The notes under the pieces were generated by a model. The model saw nothing but the letters and a program-made list of their open reading frames with translations. It was not told the origin of the DNA and searched no databases. Positions 43,978 through 53,101 of a stretch of DNA of 64,000 bases are shown here, piece after piece. The DNA is taken from NCBI GenBank assembly GCA_002862085.1, contig PKCK01000125.1:1-64000 (forward strand), in the 5' to 3' direction. The stretch's first letter is position 1; every line of letters starts with the position of its first letter. Source of the DNA: Planctomycetota bacterium. Its GTDB lineage: Bacteria > Planctomycetota > UBA1135 > GCA-002686595. A program made the position numbers and the translations under genes.

Positions 43978-44455
43978 TTCGTCGTCCTCGGTCGTGGGAG
44001 GCGGGGCCACCCGGTCGCGAAACCCAGCTCGTCGGCGGTACCACGCCACTCGCAGGGGCCGATGGGCGGGGGCCGTGGGCTCCCTGGATCCATCGAACTT
44101 GGGGGCGCAGAGGATAGCGGCGGGTGCGGCGAAGGGCGACCCGGTCGCCAGGAATCGCCCCCTGAGCCCGTCCCGTTGGAGATGAGCCGCAGCGAAGCCG
44201 CGCCAGGAGGTCTCCCGCGGCCGGCGGGATCGCGTCGCCCTGGCCGGGCAGGACCCATCCCCGGGCGCTCCGGGAGAGGCGGCCCCCCGGCTCTGGAGTC
44301 CCGGAGGCGGTTCCGCAGGGGCCCGGACCCTGGCGGGGGATCGACTGATCAGGCCTCGATCGATGACCCCCCGGACCCCGCGCGCCGGCCTCCAGGAGCC
44401 TCACCGCGGCTAAGCTCATCGTCCGCTTTCGCCCCCCATCCCCCCCCGACTCGAC
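43978..44455. other. divergent intergenic region rpmI / cupin
   Basis: 478 nt without a convincing gene. It should contain the promoter of the rpmI-rplT-pheST operon and of the cupin gene. It is very GC-rich, with poly-G/C runs (for example CCCCCCATCCCCCCCC at 44434-44449). I see no L20-type leader structure, no tRNA and no clear -10/-35. Confidence 0.5.
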
Positions 44456-44869
44456 GTGACCAAGCCCAGCACCGCGCGCGTGATCGCCCGCCTCGGCCTC
44501 GCCCCCCACCCCGAGGGCGGCCACTACCGCGAGACGTTCCGATCGGAGGCGAGGGTCCAGGCCGCCCACGGCGACCGCGCAGCGGTCACCTCGATCCTCT
44601 TCCTGCTGGAGGGAGGCGAGGAGAGCCGGTCACACAAGGTCCTCGGCGACGAGATCTGGCTCCACCACGGGGGGGACGACGTCGACCTGGTGATCGACGG
44701 ACGCACGGTGCGGCTCGGGGCCGGCGAGGACGCCGAGCTGCAGGCCTTCGTCCCCGGCGGCGCGTGGCAGGCCGCGCGGGCCCACCAGGGGTCCGCCGGC
44801 TACGCGCTCGTCGGCTGCGTGGTCGCGCCCGGCTTCGAGTTCAGCGACTTCGAACTCGCGGAGGACTGA
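44456..44869 (+). CDS. cupin-fold DUF985 protein
   Basis: 137 residues from a GTG start. The DUF985 signature is at the N-terminus: LGLAPHPEGGHYRETFRS. It continues with SILFLLEGGEESRSHKVLGDEIWLHH region and GYALVGCVVAPGFEFSDFEL, which are conserved in the family. Its single-domain cupin fold suggests a sugar-related or small-metabolite role, but the reaction is not known. It ends 3 nt from the convergent ABC-F gene stop. Confidence 0.88.
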   Translation: MTKPSTARVIARLGLAPHPEGGHYRETFRSEARVQAAHGDRAAVTSILFLLEGGEESRSHKVLGDEIWLHHGGDDVDLVIDGRTVRLGAGEDAELQAFVPGGAWQAARAHQGSAGYALVGCVVAPGFEFSDFELAED

Positions 44870-44872
44870 GGG

Positions 44873-46504
44873 TCAGGAGTGCACGCCGGGTGCCTCGGCG
44901 CCCATCCGCTCCACCCACTCGGTGTACGGGCCGGGGTAGACCGTGGGGACACCGCCGGTCAGATCCAGCACGTGGGTGGCGAGGCCCCGCAGGAAGGTGC
45001 GGTCGTGGCTGACGAAGATCATCGTCCCCTCGTACCTGGCCAGGGTCTCCACCAGCATCTCCTTCGTCACGAGGTCGAGGTGGTTGGTGGGCTCGTCGAG
45101 AACCAGGAAGTTGGGAGGCCGGAAGAGCATCTGCGCGAGGACGAGCCGCGACCGCTCTCCGCCGGAGAGCACGCCGATCGGCTTGTCGATGTCGTCTCCA
45201 GGGAAGTCGAAGGAGCCCAGGAGGTTCCTCTTCGACGGAGTGGTCGCGGTCGGGAAGGCTTCGTCGATCTGCTCCCACACCGACTTCTCGGGGTCGAGCA
45301 CCTCCAGTGCGACCTGGGCGAAGTATCCCATCTGAAGGGAGGCCCCGAGCCGGACCTCGCCGCCGTCCGCCTCGATCTGCCCTGCGATCAGCTTGAGCAG
45401 CGTCGTCTTTCCCGCGCCATTCACCCCCATCACGCACCAGCGCTCTCCGCGCTTCACCTCGAAGTCGAGCCCGTCGTAGACGGCCCTGTCCCCGTATTTC
45501 TTCACGACCCCCTTGAGGGTCGCCACGTCGTTCCCCGAACGCGGCGCCTCCGGGAGCCGGAAGGGCACGAGGACCCTCTTCCTCGGAGGCTCGAGGCGCT
45601 CGATCTTGTCGAGCTTCTTCGCCCGTGACTGCACCTGCGCGGCCTTCGCCGCGTGCTTCTCGAAGCGCTCGATGAAGCGCTCCTCCTTCTTCAGCATCGC
45701 CTGCTGCCGCGCGAAGGCCGCGCCCTGCTGCTTGGCGCGAACCGCGCGCTGGCCGTCGTAGAAGTCGTAGTCACCGGAGTAACTCACCAGCTCCCCGCCG
45801 TCGATCTCGACGATCCGGGACACGACCCGGTTCATGAAGTCGCGATCGTGGCAGGTCATCAGCACGGTGGCCTCGACGCCGGCGAGGAACTGCTCGAGCC
45901 AGAGGATCGACTCGATGTCCAGGTGGTTGGTGGGCTCGTCCAGGAGCAGCACCTCGGGACGGCCGATGAGAACCCGCGCGATCGAGACGCGCATCCGCCA
46001 GCCGCCCGAGAGCGCGTCCATCGGCCCCTCCACCTGCTCCTCGGAGAAACCCAGCCCCGCGAGCACCTCGCGCGCCAGGGACTCGAGCTCGTACCCGCCG
46101 AGCTGCGCGTACTCGCCCTGGACCTCACCGAAGCGCTCGAGGATCGTGTCCATCCGATCCGCCTGCTCTGGATCGGCCATGGCCTCCTCGAGCGCCCCGA
46201 CCTCACTGTGGAGCTCGCCCAGCCGGCCACTCCCGGCGATCGCCTCGTCGAGCACGCTCCCTCCGCCGCTCTCCGCGGCGTCCTGGCGGAAGTAGCCGAT
46301 GGACATCTTCTTCGGCACGTTCACCGAGCCGCTGTCGGGCCCCTCCTCTCCGACGATGAGCCGGAACAGGGTCGACTTCCCTGCTCCGTTCGGTCCCACG
46401 AGGCCGACGCGCTCACCCGGGTCGAGCTGGAAGCTCGCGTCCGTGAGCAGGGCCTGACGGCCGAAGGACTTGGAGACGTTGCTGAGGGCGATCACGGCGC
46501 GCAT
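44873..46504 (-). CDS. ABC-F family ATPase
   Basis: A 543-residue soluble protein with two ABC domains and no membrane segments. Walker A: GPNGAGKST and GVNGAGKTT; signatures LSGGWRMRVSIARVL and LSGGERSRLVLAQ; Walker B LLLDEPTNHLD and LVLDEPTNHLD. The inter-domain linker is charged and helical (KKEERFIERFEKHAAKAAQ), as in translation factors acting at the ribosomal E site. The start at 46504 (MRAVIALSNVSKSFG) is chosen by homology. The subfamily (YbiT, Uup or another) cannot be settled by eye. Confidence 0.93.
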   Translation of the reverse strand: MRAVIALSNVSKSFGRQALLTDASFQLDPGERVGLVGPNGAGKSTLFRLIVGEEGPDSGSVNVPKKMSIGYFRQDAAESGGGSVLDEAIAGSGRLGELHSEVGALEEAMADPEQADRMDTILERFGEVQGEYAQLGGYELESLAREVLAGLGFSEEQVEGPMDALSGGWRMRVSIARVLIGRPEVLLLDEPTNHLDIESILWLEQFLAGVEATVLMTCHDRDFMNRVVSRIVEIDGGELVSYSGDYDFYDGQRAVRAKQQGAAFARQQAMLKKEERFIERFEKHAAKAAQVQSRAKKLDKIERLEPPRKRVLVPFRLPEAPRSGNDVATLKGVVKKYGDRAVYDGLDFEVKRGERWCVMGVNGAGKTTLLKLIAGQIEADGGEVRLGASLQMGYFAQVALEVLDPEKSVWEQIDEAFPTATTPSKRNLLGSFDFPGDDIDKPIGVLSGGERSRLVLAQMLFRPPNFLVLDEPTNHLDLVTKEMLVETLARYEGTMIFVSHDRTFLRGLATHVLDLTGGVPTVYPGPYTEWVERMGAEAPGVHS

Positions 46505-46570
46505 GGTCCACGGCGAGCGCTCCGGAGGCAACCTCGCCCGGTCCGGGCGCGCGATCATGCCCCTCAGCGA

Positions 46571-46608
46571 GCGAGGGGCGCACCCGCCTCGGCAGGTGCG
46601 CCCCTCGC
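46571..46608. terminator. 14-bp perfect GC hairpin
   Basis: GCGAGGGGCGCACC (46571-46584) pairs perfectly with GGTGCGCCCCTCGC (46595-46608); the 10-nt loop can close further by GCC/GGC. It lies 23 nt after the stop of the CCxxC-repeat gene (46632) on the minus strand and 67 nt before the ABC-F start, with no U-tract. Confidence 0.65.
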
Positions 46609-46631
46609 GTCGCGGTCGGGCGGCCGGCCTC

Positions 46632-47363
46632 TCAGCCCTTGCCGGTGCTCTTCTCCGCGGCCTTCTCCGCGGCGGCCTCCTTGCGGGCCTCGGCCATCGC
46701 AGCGTCGATCGCCGGGATGTAGGACATGGGCTTGGAGCGCACCTTGCGCATGCAGCCGGAGCAGCAGGTCTTCACCGCGCGGCCTGCGATCACGGCGGTC
46801 TTGGACTTCGCGTCGAGCTTGCGCTTCGGGTTCACGACGCAGCTCTCCATCGCGTAGTCCTTCTCGGCTTGCTCGAGGACCATCGCGTCGAGCTGTGCCG
46901 CGTACTTGGCGGGGTCCGCCTTCACCTTCGCGACGCACCGTCGGCAGCAGACGCGGAACAGCCGGTTGCCGACCATCACGTCGACCCCGGCGTCCTTGCC
47001 GCCCTTCGTGAGCGACTTACCGGCGACGAGGCATTTCCCGCTCGGGTAGATCGGCTTCTGCTGGGCGATGAGCTTCTCATCGACCTTGCCCAGGAACTTC
47101 CCCGGGTCCTTCTTCACGTAGTCGGCGCAGCCCTTGCAGCAGAACTTCAGCTCGCGACCCGCGAAGCGGACCGTCTGGGGCGTGCCCTTCACGTCGATCG
47201 GCCGGCCGGACGCGGCGCAGGTCTCCAGGGTGTAGGGCTCGCCAGCCCACTCCTGCGCCGACTCAGGGGACTTCTGGGCTGTGGGCGCGGACTTCGCGCC
47301 TTCCTGGGAGAATGCGAGGGCGGCGAGCGAAGCCGCAAGGAGGAGCGTGATGAGGAGACGCAT
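46632..47363 (-). CDS. secreted protein with three CCxxC repeats
   Basis: 243 residues; the ATG at 47363 gives a signal peptide (LLITLLLAASLAALAFSQ). The mature part has three repeats of about 64 residues, each a lone Cys 24-27 residues before a CCxxC: C49 with FCCKGC (75-79), C111 with VCCRRC (139-143), C175 with TCCSGC (200-204). After each CCxxC comes a basic helix (DYVKKDPGKFL; AKVKADPAKY). This resembles YHS/TRASH-type metal-binding repeats, so binding of a soft metal such as copper is inferred. The C-terminus is a Lys/Ala/Glu tail. No transporter gene is adjacent. Confidence 0.8.
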   Translation of the reverse strand: MRLLITLLLAASLAALAFSQEGAKSAPTAQKSPESAQEWAGEPYTLETCAASGRPIDVKGTPQTVRFAGRELKFCCKGCADYVKKDPGKFLGKVDEKLIAQQKPIYPSGKCLVAGKSLTKGGKDAGVDVMVGNRLFRVCCRRCVAKVKADPAKYAAQLDAMVLEQAEKDYAMESCVVNPKRKLDAKSKTAVIAGRAVKTCCSGCMRKVRSKPMSYIPAIDAAMAEARKEAAAEKAAEKSTGKG

Positions 47364-47529
47364 GTTCGTGTCGTTGAAGAAGAGGATCCGGAGGTCGAGC
47401 GGGGCTCGCATCCGTTGTAGTGCAATCACGTCAGCCTGCAAGCGTCTAGACGCCAGGGTGGGCAAGTGATGGGCCAGCCCCGAGCCGGCCCGCGGTGGTC
47501 GCGCGCCGGCGCCGGCGCCGGGAGATCCG

Positions 47530-49005
47530 TCAACCCACCAGCTCGGGCACGACGTGGCCGTGGACGTCGGTGAGCCGGAAGCGGCGACCGAGGTGCTTGA
47601 AGGTGAGCCGTTCGTGGTCGACCCCGAGGAGGTGCATCCATGTCGCCTGCAGGTCGTGGACGTGGACGGCGCCGGGTGTGAAGTGGTGTTTGCTCGGATT
47701 CAGCGGCGCCCCGTCAGCGTCGACGATGTTGTAGCTCCAGTCGTCGGTCCGCCCGTACGTCGTCCCCGCGTTCACGCCCCCTCCGGCCATCCACATCGAG
47801 AAGCAGCGCGGGTGGTGGTCACGGCCGAAGTTCTCCCTGGTGAGCTGTCCCTGGCAGTACGCCGTCCTGCCGAACTCGCCGCCCCAGATCACCAGGGTGT
47901 CGTCCAGCATCCCCCGCGCCGCGAGATCCTCGACCAGCGCAGCGCTGGCCTGATCGGTCTCCTTGGCCTGGGCGCGGATCCCGCCAGGAAGATTGCCGTG
48001 GTGGTCCCAGCCCTGGTGATAGAGCTGTACGAAGCGAACCCCTCGCTCAGCGAGCCGTCGCGCGAGGACGCAGTTGGCCGCGAACGTGCCGGGTCTGCGC
48101 GCGTCCTCTCCGTAGCGCTCGAAGGTGGAGTCCGGCTCGGCGGACAGGTCGCTCACCTCGGGCACGCTCGTCTGCATCGCGTAGCCGAGCTCGTACTGGG
48201 CGATCCGCTGTTCGATGGCGGGATCGAGCTCCGCGACGCTCGCGTGGCGATCCAGAGCGGCCAGGGCGTCGAGGCCGCGCCGACGCCTCGCGCGCGTCGT
48301 GCCGTTCGGATCCGCCAGGTAGAGCACCTTGTCCTTGCCGGATCGCAGCGGGACCCCCTGATGGCGCGTGTCCAGGAAACCGTTGCCCCACAACCGGGCG
48401 TACAGCGGCTGACCTCCCTGGCCAGCGCTGACGAGCACCACGAAGCCGGGGAGGTCGTCACATTCCGAACCGAGGCCGTAGCTGATCCAGCTCCCGAACG
48501 AGGGGCGGCCAGCCTGCTCGGACCCGGTCTGCATGAACGTCGCGGCCGGATCGTGGTTGATCGCCTCCGTGAACGCGGAGCGGACGATGCAGAGTCGGTC
48601 CGCGATCCGCGCGGTGTGCGGGAGGACCTCGGAGAGCCACGCTCCCGACTGGCCGTGCTGGGCGAACTCGAAGGGTGAGCCCGCCAGCGGGAAGCGAGCC
48701 TGGTACGCGGACATACCGGTGAGTCGCTGCTCGCCTCGGACATCCAGCGGGAGCTCCTCACCGTGACGCTCGCGCAGAGCGGGCTTGGGGTCGAAGAGAT
48801 CGATCTGAGAGGGGGCTCCCGACTGGAACAGGTAGATCACCCGCTTCGCCCTGGGTCGCTGAGAGACGACCGTCGCCTCCTGAGCGGCCAGGCCATCGCG
48901 TCCGAGGAGCGCTCCCAGCGCGAGCCCGCCGATGCCCAACGAGCTTCCGTGCAGGAAGCGACGGCGCGAGAGTTCGAACGGGTGTCGAGGCAGGGGGTCG
49001 GTCAT
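47530..49005 (-). CDS. DUF1501 Tat-exported protein
   Basis: 491 residues with a twin-arginine signal (ELSRRRFLHGSSLGIGGLALG) and the DUF1501 fold, which is in the alkaline-phosphatase superfamily: YLFQSGAPSQIDLFDPKP, NHDPAATFMQTGSEQAGRPS and IWGGEFGRT with HHPRCFSMW. Its ATG overlaps the stop of the DUF1549/DUF1553 gene (ATGA). This pair is a hallmark of Planctomycetota; the joint function is unknown, with polysaccharide-linked roles often suggested. Confidence 0.92.
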   Translation of the reverse strand: MTDPLPRHPFELSRRRFLHGSSLGIGGLALGALLGRDGLAAQEATVVSQRPRAKRVIYLFQSGAPSQIDLFDPKPALRERHGEELPLDVRGEQRLTGMSAYQARFPLAGSPFEFAQHGQSGAWLSEVLPHTARIADRLCIVRSAFTEAINHDPAATFMQTGSEQAGRPSFGSWISYGLGSECDDLPGFVVLVSAGQGGQPLYARLWGNGFLDTRHQGVPLRSGKDKVLYLADPNGTTRARRRRGLDALAALDRHASVAELDPAIEQRIAQYELGYAMQTSVPEVSDLSAEPDSTFERYGEDARRPGTFAANCVLARRLAERGVRFVQLYHQGWDHHGNLPGGIRAQAKETDQASAALVEDLAARGMLDDTLVIWGGEFGRTAYCQGQLTRENFGRDHHPRCFSMWMAGGGVNAGTTYGRTDDWSYNIVDADGAPLNPSKHHFTPGAVHVHDLQATWMHLLGVDHERLTFKHLGRRFRLTDVHGHVVPELVG

Positions 49006-52000
49006 CGCTTGTTCACCACGGCGTCGAGGTTGAGGATCGTCTGCACGACTGCCGTGAGCGACGCGAGCTCCACCGAGTCGGCGACCCCCGGCACGGAGTC
49101 CCCGACGCCCACGAGCGCCGTGGCCTCCTCCGGCGCCGCCTCGAAGGCGCTGCGCTCCGAAGCGAGGAGATCCTCCAGGATCCGCGCCTCGGTCTCGTCC
49201 GGCTCCCGGCCCGCGAGCCGGCGGAACGCAGCGGCGACGCGCTCCGCGTCGGCGGTCGACTCGCCCATGACCCGCTCGGCGAGCACGCGACTCGCCTCGA
49301 CGAACTGCACGTCGTTCAGGAGCACGAGCCCCTGGAGAGGCGTGCTCGTCTGCTCACGTCGCGCGCACGACGCCTCGCGGGTGGGCGCATCGAGCACGAG
49401 CATGTTCGGCAGCGGCGCCGTCCGCTTCACGACCGAATACAACGAGCGACGGTAGAGCCCCTCGCCGACGCTCTGCCGGTAGGCGGGGCTCATCGAGTTG
49501 CTCTCACGCCAGAGCCCGGCCGGCTGATACGGGCTGACCGGTGGGCCGCCCACGCTTCCCTCGAGAAGCCCCGAGGCGAAGAGCACCGTGTCCCTCAGCA
49601 TCTCGGCCGTCAGCCGCTGCTTCGGACCGCGAGCGAGGAGCGCGTTGTCCGGGTCCAGGTCCGCGGACGAGCCAGCGGAGTCCTGTCCGTAGGTCGCCGA
49701 GAGCGCGATCTCGCGGCAAAGCGCCTTCACGTCCCAGCCCGAGTCCACGAAACGCCGCGCGAGCCAGTCGAGGAGCTCGGGATGCGTCGGTCGGGCGCCC
49801 TGGAGTCCGAGGTCCCCTGCCGTCGCGACGAGCCCGCGGCCGAAGAACATCATCCAGAGACGATTGACGGCCACGCGCGCCGTGAGGGGGTGGTCGGGCG
49901 ACACCAGCCAGCGGGCCAGGGCCAGTCGATCGGGCAGATCCGCGGGTGGACCGAGCGCCATCGGGGCCCGCCGCGGGACACGGTTGGCCTCGGTCCTCGG
50001 CGCGTCGTACTCACCCCGCTCGAGCACGTGAGCGAACGGTTCGGCCCAGGGGGCCTCGGCCATGACGGGGACCTCGAGCACCGGCGCGGTCGCCTGGAGA
50101 AGCGCACTGCGAGCTCCTGCGAGCGCCCGCCGCAAGCCGGTCAGCCGCTCCGAGCGATGCGCGAGATGCCTGGACGCCACCGCCCGCGCGTCGTCCCGGA
50201 GCAGTCCACCCTCGCCGAGCCCGTGCGCGGGGTCGAGCGCGCGGCCCACCCCGAAGGCGTCGAGGCAGCGGTCCCAGCGCCGCACCCGATGCACGACGCC
50301 GCCGGCGATCCCGACGCCGCGGAACCTCGCGCCGATCGAGAGCGCCTTGCCTCCGATCCCCGGAGGCTTGGTGAGCGCGTCCACGAGCTCTTCCTGCCCG
50401 GGCTCGCCGTCGACCCAGAGCTTCATCCCGTCGGCCCAGCCGCTCCCGTCCTGTGCGAAGACGAGCCGGACCGGACGGCCTGTGGGCACCCGCTCCTCGG
50501 ACACGACCGCCGCGGCGTTGCCCGGCCAGAAGCGAACCTGACGCGCGCGCAGGTAGCCGTCCACGAGGCAGAGATCGAATCCGAAATATCCGACGTCCGT
50601 CCCGCCCGTGCGATGGACGAGGACACCGTCTCGCGTTCCCTCGGGCAGGGTCAAGGCCAGCTCGAGCGTGAACGGGTCGGTCGGACCCCAAGGGCCGATG
50701 TCGTCCACCTGGAGGCCGGCATCGCCGTCGAGAAGCACTCCACCCGGCGCATCGTCCGCGGGGGCGACGACCTGGAGGGCCCCGCCCACGACGGCGCGCG
50801 GCCCGTCCGCGGATCCGAAGCGGGTGCGGCCGTCGTCGAGCTGTTCTCCGGCCTCGAAGCGAAGATCGGCGACGGGGCCGAAGGGGCCGGGCTCCGACGG
50901 ATCGGGCCCGAGCTGGCTCGCCGGCGCGCCCGGAGCGAGATCCGGGACCGGTTCGTCGAGCGCCGCCCGCAGAGCTTCTTCGGCCTCGCAAACCGCCGCG
51001 CGGAGGGACGCGAGGGTCGAAGCCTGCTCCATCGTCTCGAGCAGCAGCGAAGGCGTCGGGACACGCGACGAGTCGTGATACATCCCCCACTCGTCGATGC
51101 CCGAGAAATACGCATACAGACCGAAGAAGTCGGCCTGGGTGATCGGGTCGTACTTGTGGTCGTGGCAGCGCGCGCAGCCCAGCGTCAGTCCCATGAAGGC
51201 GGTACCGAGAGTCTCGACGCGGTCGACGATCGACTCGTGCCGGCGCTCCTCCTCGACGCTGCCGCCCTCGTTGGTCATTCGATGGAGGCGGTTGAAGGCG
51301 GTCGCGAGCCGCTCCTCGGCGCCGGCGTCGTCGAGCAGATCGCCCGCGAGCTGCTCGATCAGGAAGCGGTCGAAGGGCTTGTTCTGGTTGAACGCCGAGA
51401 CGACCCAGTCGCGATACGGCCAGGTCGGGCTGAGCAGGTCCGCCTGATACCCGTAGGAGTCGGCGTAGCGCGCCACGTCGAGCCACGGAGTCGCCATCCG
51501 TTCGCCGAAGGACGGCGACGACAGGAGCCGATCCACCACCCGCGCACGCGCCTCCGGTGAGGGATCGGCGAGGAACGCATCCACCTGCTCGGGGGTCGGG
51601 GGGAGGCCGGTGAGATCGAAGGTCACGCGACGCAGCCAGCGGGCAGGCGCGGCTGCTGGCGCGCAGGAGAGGCCCGTGGCGTCGCGGCTCGCGGCCACGA
51701 AGCGGTCGATGTCCGAAAGGGCCCAGGGACCACTCACTTCCGGAACCGCGACCGAGGCCGGGAGGGGGTCGAACGCCCTGTGCCGGCCGTAGGGGGCCCC
51801 CGCAGCCACCCAGCGCAGGAGGAGTTCGCGCTCCTCGGCCTCGAGCTCGTGCTTCGCTTCCGGAGGCGGCATACGGAAGAGAGGGTCCTCGTCGAGGATG
51901 CGATCGCCGAGCTCCGACGAGCCATCCGGCGCCCGATCGAGGACTCCACTCTCACGAGCCTCGAGCTCGCGATCGAGCCGCAGGCCGCCGCGCCTCGAGG

Positions 52001-52181
52001 AGTGATCGGGACCGTGACAGGTGAAGCACTTGTCAGAGAGGATCGGCAGGATCTCGCGCGAGAAGTCCGGCCCCGAAGCGACTCCCTCCGTATCGGGTGC
52101 CGGCACGCCCGCGGCGGAAACCGAGGCCAACGAGAGGGACAGCGCGAGCTGCGCGATGGGAGCGTGAAGACGGCCGAGCAC
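49002..52181 (-). CDS. large exported Planctomycete cytochrome C / DUF1549 / DUF1553 protein
   Basis: 1059 residues from a GTG at 52181, which places a signal sequence at 1-25 ([18 protein letters not shown]); the frame is open to 52313 with no better start. Domains in order: cytochrome-C-like PSCyt1 with one haem motif CFTCHG (52-57), DUF1549/PSCyt2 ([19 protein letters not shown]), a LamG/concanavalin-like insert at about 430-610, and DUF1553/PSD1 ([30 protein letters not shown]). It is translated together with the DUF1501 gene. A single covalent haem suggests a periplasmic redox enzyme. Confidence 0.88.
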   Translation of the reverse strand: MLGRLHAPIAQLALSLSLASVSAAGVPAPDTEGVASGPDFSREILPILSDKCFTCHGPDHSSRRGGLRLDRELEARESGVLDRAPDGSSELGDRILDEDPLFRMPPPEAKHELEAEERELLLRWVAAGAPYGRHRAFDPLPASVAVPEVSGPWALSDIDRFVAASRDATGLSCAPAAAPARWLRRVTFDLTGLPPTPEQVDAFLADPSPEARARVVDRLLSSPSFGERMATPWLDVARYADSYGYQADLLSPTWPYRDWVVSAFNQNKPFDRFLIEQLAGDLLDDAGAEERLATAFNRLHRMTNEGGSVEEERRHESIVDRVETLGTAFMGLTLGCARCHDHKYDPITQADFFGLYAYFSGIDEWGMYHDSSRVPTPSLLLETMEQASTLASLRAAVCEAEEALRAALDEPVPDLAPGAPASQLGPDPSEPGPFGPVADLRFEAGEQLDDGRTRFGSADGPRAVVGGALQVVAPADDAPGGVLLDGDAGLQVDDIGPWGPTDPFTLELALTLPEGTRDGVLVHRTGGTDVGYFGFDLCLVDGYLRARQVRFWPGNAAAVVSEERVPTGRPVRLVFAQDGSGWADGMKLWVDGEPGQEELVDALTKPPGIGGKALSIGARFRGVGIAGGVVHRVRRWDRCLDAFGVGRALDPAHGLGEGGLLRDDARAVASRHLAHRSERLTGLRRALAGARSALLQATAPVLEVPVMAEAPWAEPFAHVLERGEYDAPRTEANRVPRRAPMALGPPADLPDRLALARWLVSPDHPLTARVAVNRLWMMFFGRGLVATAGDLGLQGARPTHPELLDWLARRFVDSGWDVKALCREIALSATYGQDSAGSSADLDPDNALLARGPKQRLTAEMLRDTVLFASGLLEGSVGGPPVSPYQPAGLWRESNSMSPAYRQSVGEGLYRRSLYSVVKRTAPLPNMLVLDAPTREASCARREQTSTPLQGLVLLNDVQFVEASRVLAERVMGESTADAERVAAAFRRLAGREPDETEARILEDLLASERSAFEAAPEEATALVGVGDSVPGVADSVELASLTAVVQTILNLDAVVNKR

Positions 52182-52292
52182 GCCCAACAGGTTAGCGGAG
52201 CGGCGCGGGCGTCGCGCGGCCTCGCCTCCACCAGCGCATGGGCGTCGCAGATCGCGGAACGCCGCAGCCGCCGCGGAGCCGCGGGAGATGCG

Positions 52293-52328
52293 CGCGGGCG
52301 GCGCGAGGATCACCCTGCGCCGCCCGCG
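52293..52328 (-). terminator. 12-bp perfect GC hairpin after infC
   Basis: CGCGGGCGGCGC (52293-52304) pairs perfectly with GCGCCGCCCGCG (52317-52328) around a 12-nt loop. It starts 21 nt after the infC stop (52350) and has no U-tract on the minus strand. It probably ends the ATP synthase-aspS-infC transcript. Confidence 0.65.
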
Positions 52329-52349
52329 TCACTTCGTCGTGTCGTCGCT

Positions 52350-52964
52350 CTAGGCGTCCGGGGTCGGGACGTCCTCGCCCCGCTCGCGTGCGATCTCGGC
52401 CTCACGGGCGATGCGGTCCCGCTCCTTGGCCGCTGCTTTGCGCTGGGCGACCGGGAGCGGACTCAGGAGCATGGTCATGCGCCGGCCCTGGAGGCGAGCC
52501 TGCATCTCGACCTTGGACATGTCCTTGAGGTCCTCGGCCACCTGCTTCATGACGGTGTATCCGTGCTCCGGGTGCGCCATCTGGCGCCCCTTGAAGAGAC
52601 AGACCACGAGGACCTTGTGGCCTTCGTCGAGGAACTTCCGCCCGTCCTCGAGTCGGTACGAGAGGTCGTGCGTGGAGATCGCGGGCCTCACCCGGAGCTC
52701 CTTCATGCCCGACTTCGACTTGGCGCTGCCCTTGTCGCGCTTGTTCTTCTTCGACTGCTCGTAGTTGAACTTGCCCCAGTCGAGGATCTTGCAGACCGGA
52801 GGGCGAGCAGTCGGAGCGACCTCGACGAGGTCGAGGCCCGCGGTCTGGGCCCTCTGCAGGGCGTCCTTGGTGGCGACGACGCCAGCCTGATCGCCGTTCT
52901 CGTCGATGAGCCTGACCTCGGGGACGCGAATGCGTCGGTTGCGTCGGAAGTTCTGGGTGGCCAA
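52350..52964 (-). CDS. infC: translation initiation factor IF-3
   Basis: 204 residues. It shows N-domain VRLIDENGDQAGVV, linker and C-domain IF-3 sequence (KGRQMAHPEHGYTVM, RRMTMLLSP). I choose a TTG start at 52964 because AGAGG lies 7 nt before it and MATQNFRRNRRIR is the usual IF-3 N-terminus; a GTG 12 codons upstream (53000) is less likely. Rare starts are typical of IF-3, which represses its own mRNA at non-AUG codons. The C-terminus has about 30 extra charged residues. It follows aspS after 137 nt and is 8 kb from rpmI-rplT. Confidence 0.95.
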   Translation of the reverse strand: MATQNFRRNRRIRVPEVRLIDENGDQAGVVATKDALQRAQTAGLDLVEVAPTARPPVCKILDWGKFNYEQSKKNKRDKGSAKSKSGMKELRVRPAISTHDLSYRLEDGRKFLDEGHKVLVVCLFKGRQMAHPEHGYTVMKQVAEDLKDMSKVEMQARLQGRRMTMLLSPLPVAQRKAAAKERDRIAREAEIARERGEDVPTPDA

Positions 52965-52971
52965 GTAGGTG

Positions 52972-52976
52972 CCTCT
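52972..52976 (-). promoter_or_regulatory. Shine-Dalgarno of infC
   Basis: AGAGG on the minus strand, 7 nt before the TTG at 52964-52962. It decides the non-AUG start of infC over the GTG at 53000. Confidence 0.6.
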
Positions 52977-53101
52977 ACGGGTTTCGGGTGGCGGTGGCAC
53001 GCGACGGTCGCGCGTCGATTCCGCCGAAGCGAGAGCCTGACCATAGGCCCCACCGGGCGAACGGGCCAGACCCCCTCGAAGGGTTCGGATTCAGGATCGG
53101 A

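Noticed and set aside
49782-51560. 592-codon open frame on the plus strand
   Set aside because: Antisense to the DUF1549/DUF1553 gene; no domain or start signal.
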